This document shows positions 1 to 7,586 of a stretch of DNA of 34,315 nucleotides, piece by piece. Under the pieces are notes generated by a model. The model was given only the letters and a program-made list of their open reading frames with translations. It made no database searches and was not told the origin of the DNA. The DNA lies in contig NZ_LYVN01000029.1 in assembly GCF_001990265.1 (NCBI RefSeq), positions 1 to 34,315 on the forward strand, in the 5' to 3' direction. Every line of letters begins with the position of its first letter. The first letter of the stretch is position 1. The stretch comes from Sphingopyxis sp. KK2. GTDB taxonomy: Bacteria; Pseudomonadota; Alphaproteobacteria; Sphingomonadales; Sphingomonadaceae. The translations under genes and the position numbers were made by a program.

Positions 1-612
1 CCCAAAAAGCCGCGCAAATCGGCTGAACCCGCCAAGGAGCCGGCCCCGATCCGCCGCCGCGCAAAGACCGCCGCACCGCCGCCGGCGCGAAGGCGGCAGG
101 ATCCGCCCCCGCCGCCAAGGGCCAAGCCGGTCCTCAGGATCGTCGAGCCCGACGCTTCGCCCGCGCCCGAACTCAGGCTGCGGCCAGCGACGGCCAAGGA
201 CAGAAAGGCGCTCGGACGGCTGCTCGCACAGCTTGCCGATCCGCCCAGGCGCATCTCGCTCGACGCGAACATCGACGCGATCGGCAAGGCGCGTGCCGGA
301 CTTCTCGTTGCCGAAGCCGGCGTGCCGGTCGGATGCTGCGCCTGGGCCGTCGTTCCGACCCTGCAGGACGGCCGTGTCGGCCGCGTCACCCTGCTGCTTG
401 TCGACGGCGACCACCGCCGCCGCGGTGTCGGAACGGCGCTCCTTGCCGCCGCCGAGACGGCGCTCGCCAAGGCCGGATGCGCCACGATCGAGGTCATGAG
501 CGACATCATGATCGACAACGCCCACAACTTCTTTCGCGCATTGAAATTCGAGCAGAAGAGTTACCGGTTCGTGCGCGCGGCAGGTTCGCCGAAAGAGCGT
601 CGGCGGGGCTGA
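1..612 (+). CDS. GNAT-family N-acetyltransferase, 5' end outside the window
   Basis: The frame is open from base 1 to the TGA at 610-612 (203 visible codons), so the start lies upstream of the window. The first 45 or so visible residues are a low-complexity Lys/Pro/Ala/Arg-rich tail. From about residue 58 a compact GNAT fold follows. The acetyl-CoA pyrophosphate-binding signature (motif A, R/Q-x-x-G-x-G) is seen as DGDHRRRGVGTALL at about residues 136-149. A C-terminal NAHNFFRALKFEQKSYRF segment is typical of motif B of single-domain GNATs. The family transfers acetyl from acetyl-CoA to an amine; the substrate cannot be read from sequence. The basic, proline-rich N-terminal extension is unusual and could bind nucleic acid or be a linker from a missing upstream domain. 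An internal ATG at 322 is too late, since it would remove half the fold. Confidence 0.8.
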   Translation, partial: PKKPRKSAEPAKEPAPIRRRAKTAAPPPARRRQDPPPPPRAKPVLRIVEPDASPAPELRLRPATAKDRKALGRLLAQLADPPRRISLDANIDAIGKARAGLLVAEAGVPVGCCAWAVVPTLQDGRVGRVTLLLVDGDHRRRGVGTALLAAAETALAKAGCATIEVMSDIMIDNAHNFFRALKFEQKSYRFVRAAGSPKERRRG

Positions 613-778
613 GCGCGCGCCAGACGCCATATCCCAAAGCTTTCTGGCATCCTGTATCGCTCAACTCTTGCCGTACGCCATCGCGATCAGGCATCACCGC
701 GGGAACGAAGCGCCGGGCGCCACGTCCTTTTTCGATGCGGCCCACCGGGTCTTCGCATGATCGACCAACGGATAAGAT

Positions 779-1642
779 ATGTTCGAGCGCCTGAAAATCC
801 TTGCCCAGCACGCGATGCCGAAGCGGCGCCTCACCGAGTTCGCAGGCCGTATCGCCGCATCGTCCGGCCTGCACACCCCCGGGCTGATCCGGTGGTTCGC
901 CGCCAGATATGGCGTCGACATGAGCGAGGCCGAAAACCCGGACCTTCGCAGCTATGCAAGCTTCAACGACTTCTTCACGCGCCCGCTGAAGGCCGGCGCC
1001 CGTCCGCTCGCCGACGCCGATTTCATCTGCCCAGTCGATGGCGCCATCAGCCAGTTCGGCGCGATCGACGACCATCACATCGTCCAGGCCAAGGGCCACC
1101 GCTTCACCACCGCCGACCTGTTGGGCGGCGACAGCGCGCTCGCCGCGACCTTTCGCGACGGCAGTTTCGCCAATCTCTACCTCTCGCCGAAGGATTATCA
1201 CCGGCTGCACATGCCCTGCGACGGCGAGCTTACACGCATGGTCTACGTCCCCGGGGCGTTATTCTCGGTCAATCCGACCACGGCGCGCGGGGTGCCCGGT
1301 CTCTTCGCGCGCAACGAGCGGGTCTTATGTCTGCTCGAGTCTGCCTCCCACGGCCGTTTCGCGATGATCCTCGTGGGAGCGACCATCGTCGGCAGCATCG
1401 CGACGGTCTGGCATGGCGTGGTGAATGCGAAGCGATCGGGCAAGATATCCGAATGGTCCTACGCCCCCAATGAAGTCGTCCTGCGCAAGGGAGAGGAAAT
1501 GGGACGCTTCCTCCTCGGCTCGACGATCGTGATGCTGTTCGAGAAGGACGCTATCGCCTTCAACCCCGAGTGGTATCCCCAGCGACCGGTGCGGCTGGGC
1601 GAACCCATGGGCAGCGCTTCCCCGGGCAGCCCGAGCCGATAA
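779..1642 (+). CDS. psd: Phosphatidylserine decarboxylase proenzyme (PSD-I type)
   Basis: This 287-residue protein converts phosphatidylserine to phosphatidylethanolamine at the inner membrane. It is made as a proenzyme that cleaves itself at a Gly-Ser bond to form a pyruvoyl cofactor. The cleavage motif LGST is at residues 246-249, with Ser248 becoming the pyruvoyl. Upstream are PVDG (Asp87) and SPKDYHRLHMP (Asp139, His141, His144), which match the conserved Asp/His residues needed for self-cleavage. The N-terminal SFNDFFTRPLK block is also typical. Length matches the bacterial family (about 290 residues). The ATG at 779 has only a weak upstream purine stretch, but it gives the expected N-terminus. 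The phosphatidylserine synthase partner gene is not in the window. Confidence 0.95.
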   Translation: MFERLKILAQHAMPKRRLTEFAGRIAASSGLHTPGLIRWFAARYGVDMSEAENPDLRSYASFNDFFTRPLKAGARPLADADFICPVDGAISQFGAIDDHHIVQAKGHRFTTADLLGGDSALAATFRDGSFANLYLSPKDYHRLHMPCDGELTRMVYVPGALFSVNPTTARGVPGLFARNERVLCLLESASHGRFAMILVGATIVGSIATVWHGVVNAKRSGKISEWSYAPNEVVLRKGEEMGRFLLGSTIVMLFEKDAIAFNPEWYPQRPVRLGEPMGSASPGSPSR

Positions 1643-1825
1643 CGGTTCTTTTCCGTAAACGGCCTGCAAGCCGGAAATCGGCGGCGAGCATCTCTGATAC
1701 CGGACGTGACCGGACGATAGCGGACCATCCGCTCCCACCACAAACCACCTCGAACTGGCGGGCACGAGAGGTCGGAACCTCGCCGCCATCCCGATCATTT
1801 CGTCTCGGGGGCCCGAGGAGATATC

Positions 1826-2437
1826 ATGCCCGACCCGCTCACCGCCACCGCCATCAATTGCTCCTTGTCGGCGAAAGGCCGCAAAAGTTCGACCGATGCC
1901 ATGATCGCGGTGCTCGCCGAGCATTTCGAAAAGCATGATGTCGTCGTCGGAACGCCGATCCGCATCGCGGCGCATGACGTCAAATGGGGTGTTTCCTCCG
2001 ACGAGGGCGACGGGGATGCGTGGCCGCAGATCCGCGCGCAGATTCTCGCCTCTGACATTCTCATCTTCGGGACGCCGATCTGGATGGGCCAGCCTTCCAG
2101 CGTCGCAAAGTTGGTTCTCGAACGCATGGACGCGTTCCTCGATGAGACCGACGAGGCGGGCCGCATGCCCAGCTATTCGAAGGTGGCGGTTGCCGCGATC
2201 GTCGGCAATGAAGATGGCGCGCACCATGTGTGCGCGGAGCTTTTCCAATCGCTCAACGACACCGGCTGGACCATCCCCGCAGTGGCCGGCTGCTACTGGG
2301 TCGGCGAGGCGATGGGGTCGGTCGATTTCAAGGACCTCGAACATCGGCCGCGGATGGTTAGCAAGACCGCGAGCATGGTCGCGGGCAACGCCGCCCATCT
2401 CGCCCGGCTGCTGAAGCGCTCCCCCTACCCCGGCTGA
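1826..2437 (+). CDS. Flavodoxin-fold NAD(P)H-dependent oxidoreductase
   Basis: This 203-residue single-domain protein has the flavodoxin-like fold. The phosphate-binding loop after strand 1 is seen as NCSLSAKGRKSSTDAM (about residues 11-26). The second FMN loop, GTPIWMGQPSS, is at 82-92, a hallmark of the NADPH-dependent FMN reductase and flavodoxin_2 families. Such proteins bind FMN and reduce flavin, quinones or small molecules in the cytoplasm; the substrate is not predictable. A strong ribosome site (GAGGAGAT) sits about 5 bases before the ATG. It stands alone, about 180 bases after psd, and converges on the GFA-type gene. Confidence 0.85.
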   Translation: MPDPLTATAINCSLSAKGRKSSTDAMIAVLAEHFEKHDVVVGTPIRIAAHDVKWGVSSDEGDGDAWPQIRAQILASDILIFGTPIWMGQPSSVAKLVLERMDAFLDETDEAGRMPSYSKVAVAAIVGNEDGAHHVCAELFQSLNDTGWTIPAVAGCYWVGEAMGSVDFKDLEHRPRMVSKTASMVAGNAAHLARLLKRSPYPG

Positions 2438-2547
2438 ACGAACGGATAACACCCTATCGGCCGGCTTGTCCGCCGCGCCTGAAGCACACGACCGATCACG
2501 TCGCGAGGCCCGCGGCCGCACGAAACCCCGACTACTCACATCCAGTC

Positions 2548-3036
2548 TTAGTCGACCCAAAGGCCTCGCGCCCGGTGCCACTCCTCCAAGGCATCGTCCG
2601 GATAATGTTCGAAGCACTGGTCGTCCGGGCCGATAACGGGCTCGACCCACGACGCCTTTGATCCGAGCATCATGTGCACGCTCGACGGAGCCTTGGGGAG
2701 GTCGCTGTCGATTGCCGAGGCGAAGGGATGGAAAAGGTCGGGATATTCCGGGCTGAACACCCACAGCGCGCTGGCGCAGAGGACGCAGAAATGGCGTTCG
2801 GCCGAACTCAGCTCGCAGCCGCCGCGCCCGTCATCGAGCGCGGCATGATAAACCGCCGTCTCGCCATCGACCGTCAGCGTTTTCTTGTCAGCGTGGAGAT
2901 TGATCGCATATCCGCCGCCGCCTGCGGTCTTCCTGCAGATCGAGCAATAGCAGCGCATAAACGGGACCGGCGCGTGGCTGTCGGCGGAAAAACGAACCGC
3001 TCCGCAGCGGCACGAGCCTTCGAGCTTCAGGGGCAT
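2548..3036 (-). CDS. GFA/CENP-V-fold zinc protein
   Basis: This 162-residue protein is of the glutathione-dependent formaldehyde-activating (GFA, CENP-V) family. The cysteine pattern is complete: C-R-C at residues 9-11, C-Y-C-x-x-C at 29-34 and C-x-x-C at 84-87, which bind two zinc ions in the family. In the second motif Tyr replaces the more usual His between the first two cysteines. A few members are glutathione-dependent, but most, and this one on sequence alone, have no proven reaction, so the formaldehyde name should not be taken literally. The ATG at 3036 is preceded by AGAGGA about 8 bases away. It is divergent from manA across a 190-base gap and convergent with the flavodoxin-fold gene. 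Confidence 0.88.
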   Translation of the reverse strand: MPLKLEGSCRCGAVRFSADSHAPVPFMRCYCSICRKTAGGGGYAINLHADKKTLTVDGETAVYHAALDDGRGGCELSSAERHFCVLCASALWVFSPEYPDLFHPFASAIDSDLPKAPSSVHMMLGSKASWVEPVIGPDDQCFEHYPDDALEEWHRARGLWVD

Positions 3037-3226
3037 ATCGATATCCTCTCGCGTCGGAAACTTGCGAAGCGAACCGGGGTTGCGTCCGACGCCCGCCTAA
3101 AAATCAACCGCCGGCGGGCTTCAGTCTATAGCGGTCCGGGCCGCGCGAGAGACAAGCGTGTGGTTCGTCCCAGGCAAATCGCCCATCGGCCTCGCAACCG
3201 CGCCCCTTGCCGTTCGTTGACACCGG

Positions 3227-4021
3227 ATGACCAGATTGACGCCGATAGCAGTCGAGAAACCGTGGGGCCGAACAAGCCTGCCGCCGCCGTTCGACACGAT
3301 GCGAGGCCGCCGGATCGGGGAGATCTGGTTTCCGGGTCCCGAGGACGAGCGGCTGGCGCTGCTGATCAAATATCTGTTCACGTCGGAAAAGCTCTCGGTC
3401 CAGGTACATCCCTCGGACGCGGAGGCCGTCGCGCTCGGCCTCCCCGCCGGCAAGGAGGAATGCTGGTACATTCTCGATGCCAAGCCCGGCGCGCGGCTCG
3501 GCATCGGCTTGCGGATGCCGCTTTCGAAGGCGCGATTGCGCGAGGCCGCGCTCTCGGGGGAGATCGAGACGCTCATGGAATGGCACGTCGCCGAGCCAGG
3601 AATGTTGTTCCATATTCCGCCGGGTACGATCCACGCCATCGGGGCGGATATTTCGCTCATCGAGATCCAGCAGAACAGCGACATCACGTATCGCCTTTAT
3701 GACTACGGCCGCCCGCGCGAGCTTCATCTGTCCGAGGGTGTCGATGTCGCCGACCCTTCACCCTATCCGCGGTCGCGTCAAACCTCTGTCGATCCATCGA
3801 CGAGTGCTATCTTGCTCGAGGCCGAGCATTTCACGCTCGCCCAGATTGTCGGCGACGATATGTCCCCCTTACCCGGTCATGGCGAACTCCTCGTCGTTCC
3901 CATCGAGGGTCGCCTTCGTATTTGCGGTCAGACAATCACCGCTGGCGAATGCGCGCGGGCGGCGTCCAAGGCAGAGATCGACGCACAGGATCGCATACGC
4001 GCTCTCGTCGCGTGGTCGTGA
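3227..4021 (+). CDS. manA: Mannose-6-phosphate isomerase, class I, short form
   Basis: This 264-residue cytoplasmic zinc enzyme interconverts mannose 6-phosphate and fructose 6-phosphate, feeding GDP-mannose and surface polysaccharide synthesis. The type I signatures are present: SVQVHPSD with zinc ligands Gln59 and His61, KEECWYIL (Glu78), PPGTIHAIG (His136), and the RLYDYGRPRELH segment near residues 156-167. Length is well below the roughly 390 residues of the enterobacterial enzyme and matches the compact alphaproteobacterial form without the extra helical insert. The C-terminal 60 residues form a second, degenerate cupin half. No nearby gene fixes the pathway, although the ATP-grasp gene downstream could also belong to glycan synthesis. 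Confidence 0.9.
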   Translation: MTRLTPIAVEKPWGRTSLPPPFDTMRGRRIGEIWFPGPEDERLALLIKYLFTSEKLSVQVHPSDAEAVALGLPAGKEECWYILDAKPGARLGIGLRMPLSKARLREAALSGEIETLMEWHVAEPGMLFHIPPGTIHAIGADISLIEIQQNSDITYRLYDYGRPRELHLSEGVDVADPSPYPRSRQTSVDPSTSAILLEAEHFTLAQIVGDDMSPLPGHGELLVVPIEGRLRICGQTITAGECARAASKAEIDAQDRIRALVAWS

Positions 4022-4184
4022 TACCGAAGGCCGGTAGCGGCCGCTTCGATCACGCATCTGTTGCCCGCCGAGCGGCCACCTGCTGCCAAGATCAGCAGAA
4101 GCGATACACGGAAACAGATTTTTGAGTTCTTGATTTTGCGGGTTTCTGTCGGCAGCTAGGAGAGGGTCGTCGAATAGAGCAACC

Positions 4185-4997
4185 ATGAACACGTCCCGAC
4201 CTCTTCTATCAATCAGGCAATTTGTTCTACCGGCATGCATCCTGGCCTCGGCAGCGGACGTGGCAGGCGCAGCCTCTCCCAACGATTCCGGCTCCCTGCA
4301 GGCCTTCGGCGATGCCCCTCTCTGGACCGTCGTCGTGGACGCGAGCCGGATGAGCGTCACGATTGAAGAGGATGGTGAGCCCGTCTTCCGGGAACTCCCG
4401 GCGCCCGCAGTGTCGGGTGCCGGCAAAGAAAGAATTTTCAGAACGAAAACTGCGAGCGGCGCCCCGGTCGAACTTCGCATCACGAAGGCGCCCTGCGCTA
4501 CGGCCGCCGAGGAGCTGGAAATGCAGGCTCTCCTTATTGTTGGACCGGCAAGACGAGAAGGGTGCGCCCTTGCCCTCGATGCCGCCGATGCCCTGCCATC
4601 CCGCCCGCTGCTTGGCGATCTTGCATTAGACGCGCGGATCGTCAGCAAAGGAGGGCCGCGGGGCTTCGAACTCGACATCCAGGATAGCGGCACAAGGCTC
4701 GCGATCGGTGGGCGCGAATTTACCATGGGCAAGCCCATCGCGGTTCAGACAGAAAATGCGCCTTGGCCAACGATCGCCAATAATACGGCAACCTATGCGC
4801 TTGCGAGCGAGGACGAGACGGTGACGGCAAGCGCCCTCGTCGAAGCGGTCGCCTGCAAGGCCGACGGCAAGACTTATCCCCTGGCGCTCAAGCTCGTCTT
4901 CAAGGGGACGACGTACCGGAGCTGCGCGTCGCAGGCCTATCAGACGCTGAGCTTGCCGACCGACTTTCCGCCTGTACTCGCAGTTCCGGAAAGATGA
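4185..4997 (+). CDS. Secreted protein with two COG3650-like repeats
   Basis: This 270-residue protein has a likely signal peptide ending near residues 27-31 (a hydrophobic LPACILASAADVAGAA run). The mature part looks like two copies of one domain. The first (about 37-130) starts FGDAPLWTVVVDASRMSVTI and ends with a Cys about 25 residues before RREGCALAL. The second (about 148-255) starts LDARIVSKGGPRGFELDIQD and ends AVACKADGKTYPLALKLVFK followed by TYRSCA. Each half ends in the Cys...Cys-Ala pattern seen in the small envelope domain of COG3650 (found near HslJ/META proteins), which has no known reaction. The ATG at 4185 has no good ribosome site close by; an AGGAGAGG lies about 20 bases upstream. 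The following secreted-protein gene may be co-transcribed. The function is unknown. Confidence 0.65.
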   Translation: MNTSRPLLSIRQFVLPACILASAADVAGAASPNDSGSLQAFGDAPLWTVVVDASRMSVTIEEDGEPVFRELPAPAVSGAGKERIFRTKTASGAPVELRITKAPCATAAEELEMQALLIVGPARREGCALALDAADALPSRPLLGDLALDARIVSKGGPRGFELDIQDSGTRLAIGGREFTMGKPIAVQTENAPWPTIANNTATYALASEDETVTASALVEAVACKADGKTYPLALKLVFKGTTYRSCASQAYQTLSLPTDFPPVLAVPER

Positions 4998-5086
4998 TGG
5001 CGACATGCCCAAAGCGGCGGGAGGATCATTGGCGCCAAGCTCGATAGCGTCACATTATGTTCGAAGACACTAGGGGGATTATTCAA

Positions 5087-6292
5087 ATGTTGGGCCGTCT
5101 CACAGCAGCGCTTTGTGCGATCATAATTTCGTCGATCGGTCAGCCATCCTCCGCTGCGGCGCAGTCGATCCCGAACCCGGAGATTCGGTTGATGGGCACC
5201 GAAGCGTATGCGGCGGCTGCGGGCAAATTCATCCGTTACCGGCTCGACGTTCCCAACAAGATGTCCTTTCCTGCGGACCTGTTCATCGCGTCGCCCGGAC
5301 TGCCGCCGTGCGGGACCAATGCGAACGCGTCGCGATCCTGGCTGGATGTCTTCGATGCGAAAGGAACGAGGCTCTATGGCTTTTGCGCGCTTGGTTCGCC
5401 CACGGATCTGGGAACGGTCTGGTTCGCTGTGCCCGAGGGCACGCCCGCGCCGGGCGCGGTCTACATAGAAATCTGGGATCGGCTCACCAACAAGCGCTAC
5501 CGCTCGAACCCGGTCGAACTCGCGCCGACAAAGGCGGAATCTTTATCGACCGGAGCCGCCGTCCAGCAGAAATGGGTTGTTCTGCGCAAGGATGCCGACC
5601 TCATCTTTGCTGCCGATGTGGCAGGCCGATCGCCCTCTGGGACCTATCCGATGGCGGTCCTCTTCACCCCGCGCGGAAGCCTGGACACGAGCCCGGACCG
5701 CCCGACGATCATCGCGGTCGACGGCACGCCGGATTGCAGCAGCGGTACGATCAGATATTCCGGCGAGAGCCCCTATGTCGACCAGCTCAACCAGGCCGGC
5801 CTGCAGGAGAAGCTGCAATATAGCTCGGCAGGCTGGCGGCCGCTGATTTGCGCCGGCAAGGAGCCGCCCTACCGGCCTTTCGCGAACCCGGCGACCCTCT
5901 GGTCGGTTTATGGACTGTTCGACAATCCGGGAGGCAGCGATCTGTCCATGGCTCTCCTCGGCATGGGCCCGGGCCGCCTCAGTTTCTTCCGCGCCCCCCT
6001 GCCCTTCACCGTAACCCATATCCTGTTCTACTCCGACCTGCCGACCGGAGGACATCTCGAGGCCGACCGCCAAGTCGACTGTACCGCGCGTCGCGTCAGC
6101 CCGCCGAGCTTCGAGTTCGTCGATGCCAAGCTCGCGCGCAAGGCGATGTCCCGCCCCGAGTGGACAGCCGACGCCGCAAAGGACGATGAGGCGCTTCTGC
6201 GCTGGCAGTGCGACAAACTGCCTCCCATCTCGATCGCGGCTGATTTCGCCTTTGTCGATGCCTCTTTTCGCCGCCATCTCGTCAAACCCTGA
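5087..6292 (+). CDS. Secreted protein of unknown function
   Basis: A 401-residue protein I do not recognise. The ATG at 5087 is preferred over an in-frame ATG at 5057, because AGGGGG lies 9 bases before 5087 and nothing suitable precedes 5057. The chosen start also gives a clean signal peptide (MLGRLTAALCAIIISSIG, then an SSAAAQ cleavage region). The mature part seems to have an N-terminal beta-rich domain (about 30-155), with a cysteine pair near PPCGTN and YGFCALG, and a C-terminal half (about 160-401) with scattered cysteines (DCSS, LICAG, VDCTAR, WQCDKL) that could form disulfides. A periplasmic or outer-surface location is inferred. It lies 89 bases after another secreted-protein gene in the same direction. 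Confidence 0.7.
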   Translation: MLGRLTAALCAIIISSIGQPSSAAAQSIPNPEIRLMGTEAYAAAAGKFIRYRLDVPNKMSFPADLFIASPGLPPCGTNANASRSWLDVFDAKGTRLYGFCALGSPTDLGTVWFAVPEGTPAPGAVYIEIWDRLTNKRYRSNPVELAPTKAESLSTGAAVQQKWVVLRKDADLIFAADVAGRSPSGTYPMAVLFTPRGSLDTSPDRPTIIAVDGTPDCSSGTIRYSGESPYVDQLNQAGLQEKLQYSSAGWRPLICAGKEPPYRPFANPATLWSVYGLFDNPGGSDLSMALLGMGPGRLSFFRAPLPFTVTHILFYSDLPTGGHLEADRQVDCTARRVSPPSFEFVDAKLARKAMSRPEWTADAAKDDEALLRWQCDKLPPISIAADFAFVDASFRRHLVKP

Positions 6293-6518
6293 TCGGCGGA
6301 AGCGTCCCATATTGTAGTTCATGGGCGCCGGCAGCCCGTCGGATTCCGGCGCGACATCATGGGAGGTGGCAGCAGCCTTTTCACGCGATGATCGTTTCCC
6401 AGCTTATGAGGCTCTGCGGCAAGATGGCAAAGGAAGCGCTGCCGGGCGAAGGGGCTGCCTTTGCCAGCGAAGTTAAGGGGTTCGCCCGGACAAGATTGGG
6501 GCCGGGAAGCCGTTCCAG

Positions 6519-7394
6519 ATGGACCGGCGAGCCTGTTGCGACGCCGTGATACCCTCGGTGGCCCTAGCTCGAGCGCGGCCCAGCGACACCGAAGGCTTGC
6601 CGCTGGCGGAGAAGCGCGTTGCGCTTCTTTACGCATGGCGCCATCGGCGCGCTCTCGATCTCGCCAACCCGACCCGTTTCACCGAGCTCGTGCAGCTTCG
6701 CAAATTGAGCGACCGTTCGCCGGTGCAGACCGAGTTGATGGACAAAATTGCAGCGAAGCGCTTTGCGGGCGCGAGACTGGGCGCGGACTGGATCGTCCCC
6801 ACGCTTTGGGAGGGTAGCGACCTCCCGCGGCTGATCCCATTTCCCTTTCCGGCGATCATCAAGGCCCGCCACGGGTGCAATCAGTATCAGGTCGTCACGA
6901 AAGCGCCCGATTGCGACCGATGGCAGCAGATCCGACGGACTGCACGCCGCTGGCAGCGTAACGCCTATGGGCGCTGGCTCGACGAATGGGCCTACCGCAA
7001 CGTGCCGCGCGGCACGATTGCCGAGCCACTCCTCGGCGGCGCGCTGCCCCTCCCGATCGACTATAAAATCTATGTGTTCGGCGGCAATGCCACGCATGTG
7101 CAGGTGCATCTCGGGCGCGGCGCCCGTCACCGGTGGATCCTGCATGATCGCGGCTGGCGGCAACTGGTTCCCGCAAAGGACCGTCCCCCGCCGCCGCCTT
7201 CGCTTGCGGCGATGCTCGACGCCGCTGAGGCGCTTGCCAAGGACATGGCATTTGTGCGGGTCGATTTCTACGACATTGCCGGAAGACCCTTTTTCGGAGA
7301 GTTTTGCCTCTACCCCGGTTCGGGCCTCGATCCCTTCGCGGCAGACTGGATCGACCTCGAGCTGGGGGAGCTGTGGTTGAGAGCCATTTCGTGA
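6519..7394 (+). CDS. TupA-like ATP-grasp protein
   Basis: This 291-residue protein matches the TupA-like ATP-grasp family, first named from teichuronopeptide synthesis and common in capsule and O-antigen clusters, where members are thought to ligate or modify sugars or amino acids using ATP. Family features appear in order: NPTRFTELVQLRKLSDRSPV with a following DKIAAKR (about 50-80), an ADWIVPTLW strand, IKARHGCNQY (the ATP-binding strand), DEWAYRNVPRGTIAEPLL, LPIDYKIYVFGG (about 178-189) and the metal-binding end FFGEFCLYPGSGLDPF. The ATG at 6519 follows an in-frame stop at 6474-6476 and has only a weak ribosome site. No glycosyltransferases lie beside it, so its substrate is open. A copy of the intergenic repeat lies about 105 bases downstream. 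Confidence 0.8.
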   Translation: MDRRACCDAVIPSVALARARPSDTEGLPLAEKRVALLYAWRHRRALDLANPTRFTELVQLRKLSDRSPVQTELMDKIAAKRFAGARLGADWIVPTLWEGSDLPRLIPFPFPAIIKARHGCNQYQVVTKAPDCDRWQQIRRTARRWQRNAYGRWLDEWAYRNVPRGTIAEPLLGGALPLPIDYKIYVFGGNATHVQVHLGRGARHRWILHDRGWRQLVPAKDRPPPPPSLAAMLDAAEALAKDMAFVRVDFYDIAGRPFFGEFCLYPGSGLDPFAADWIDLELGELWLRAIS

Positions 7395-7498
7395 TCGCCT
7401 AATCGGCAGTGGCACCCCAATAAACCTGAATAAAATCTCAGCTCGCTCGCCTTCTCTGCGTGAAAGCGAAGAAAATCGGGCAATCTGGCTGGTTGGCC

Positions 7499-7553
7499 AG
7501 TGGCTGGTTGCAGACTGTCCACTCTTGAGACCAGCGCCACAAAAGCGGACGTC
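7499..7553 (+). repeat. Intergenic 55-bp repeat, copy 1
   Basis: A degenerate copy of an element with conserved ends (AATGGCCGGTT at the left, AAGCGGACGTT at the right) and a variable centre. Here the left end reads AGTGGCTGGTTGC and the right end AAAAGCGGACGTC. The left-to-right spacing (44 bases from AGTGG to AAGCGG) matches the other copies at 21921, 28108 and 33991. Confidence 0.55.
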
Positions 7554-7586
7554 ATCACCTGACGGAAAATGTCAATCTACAACCGG

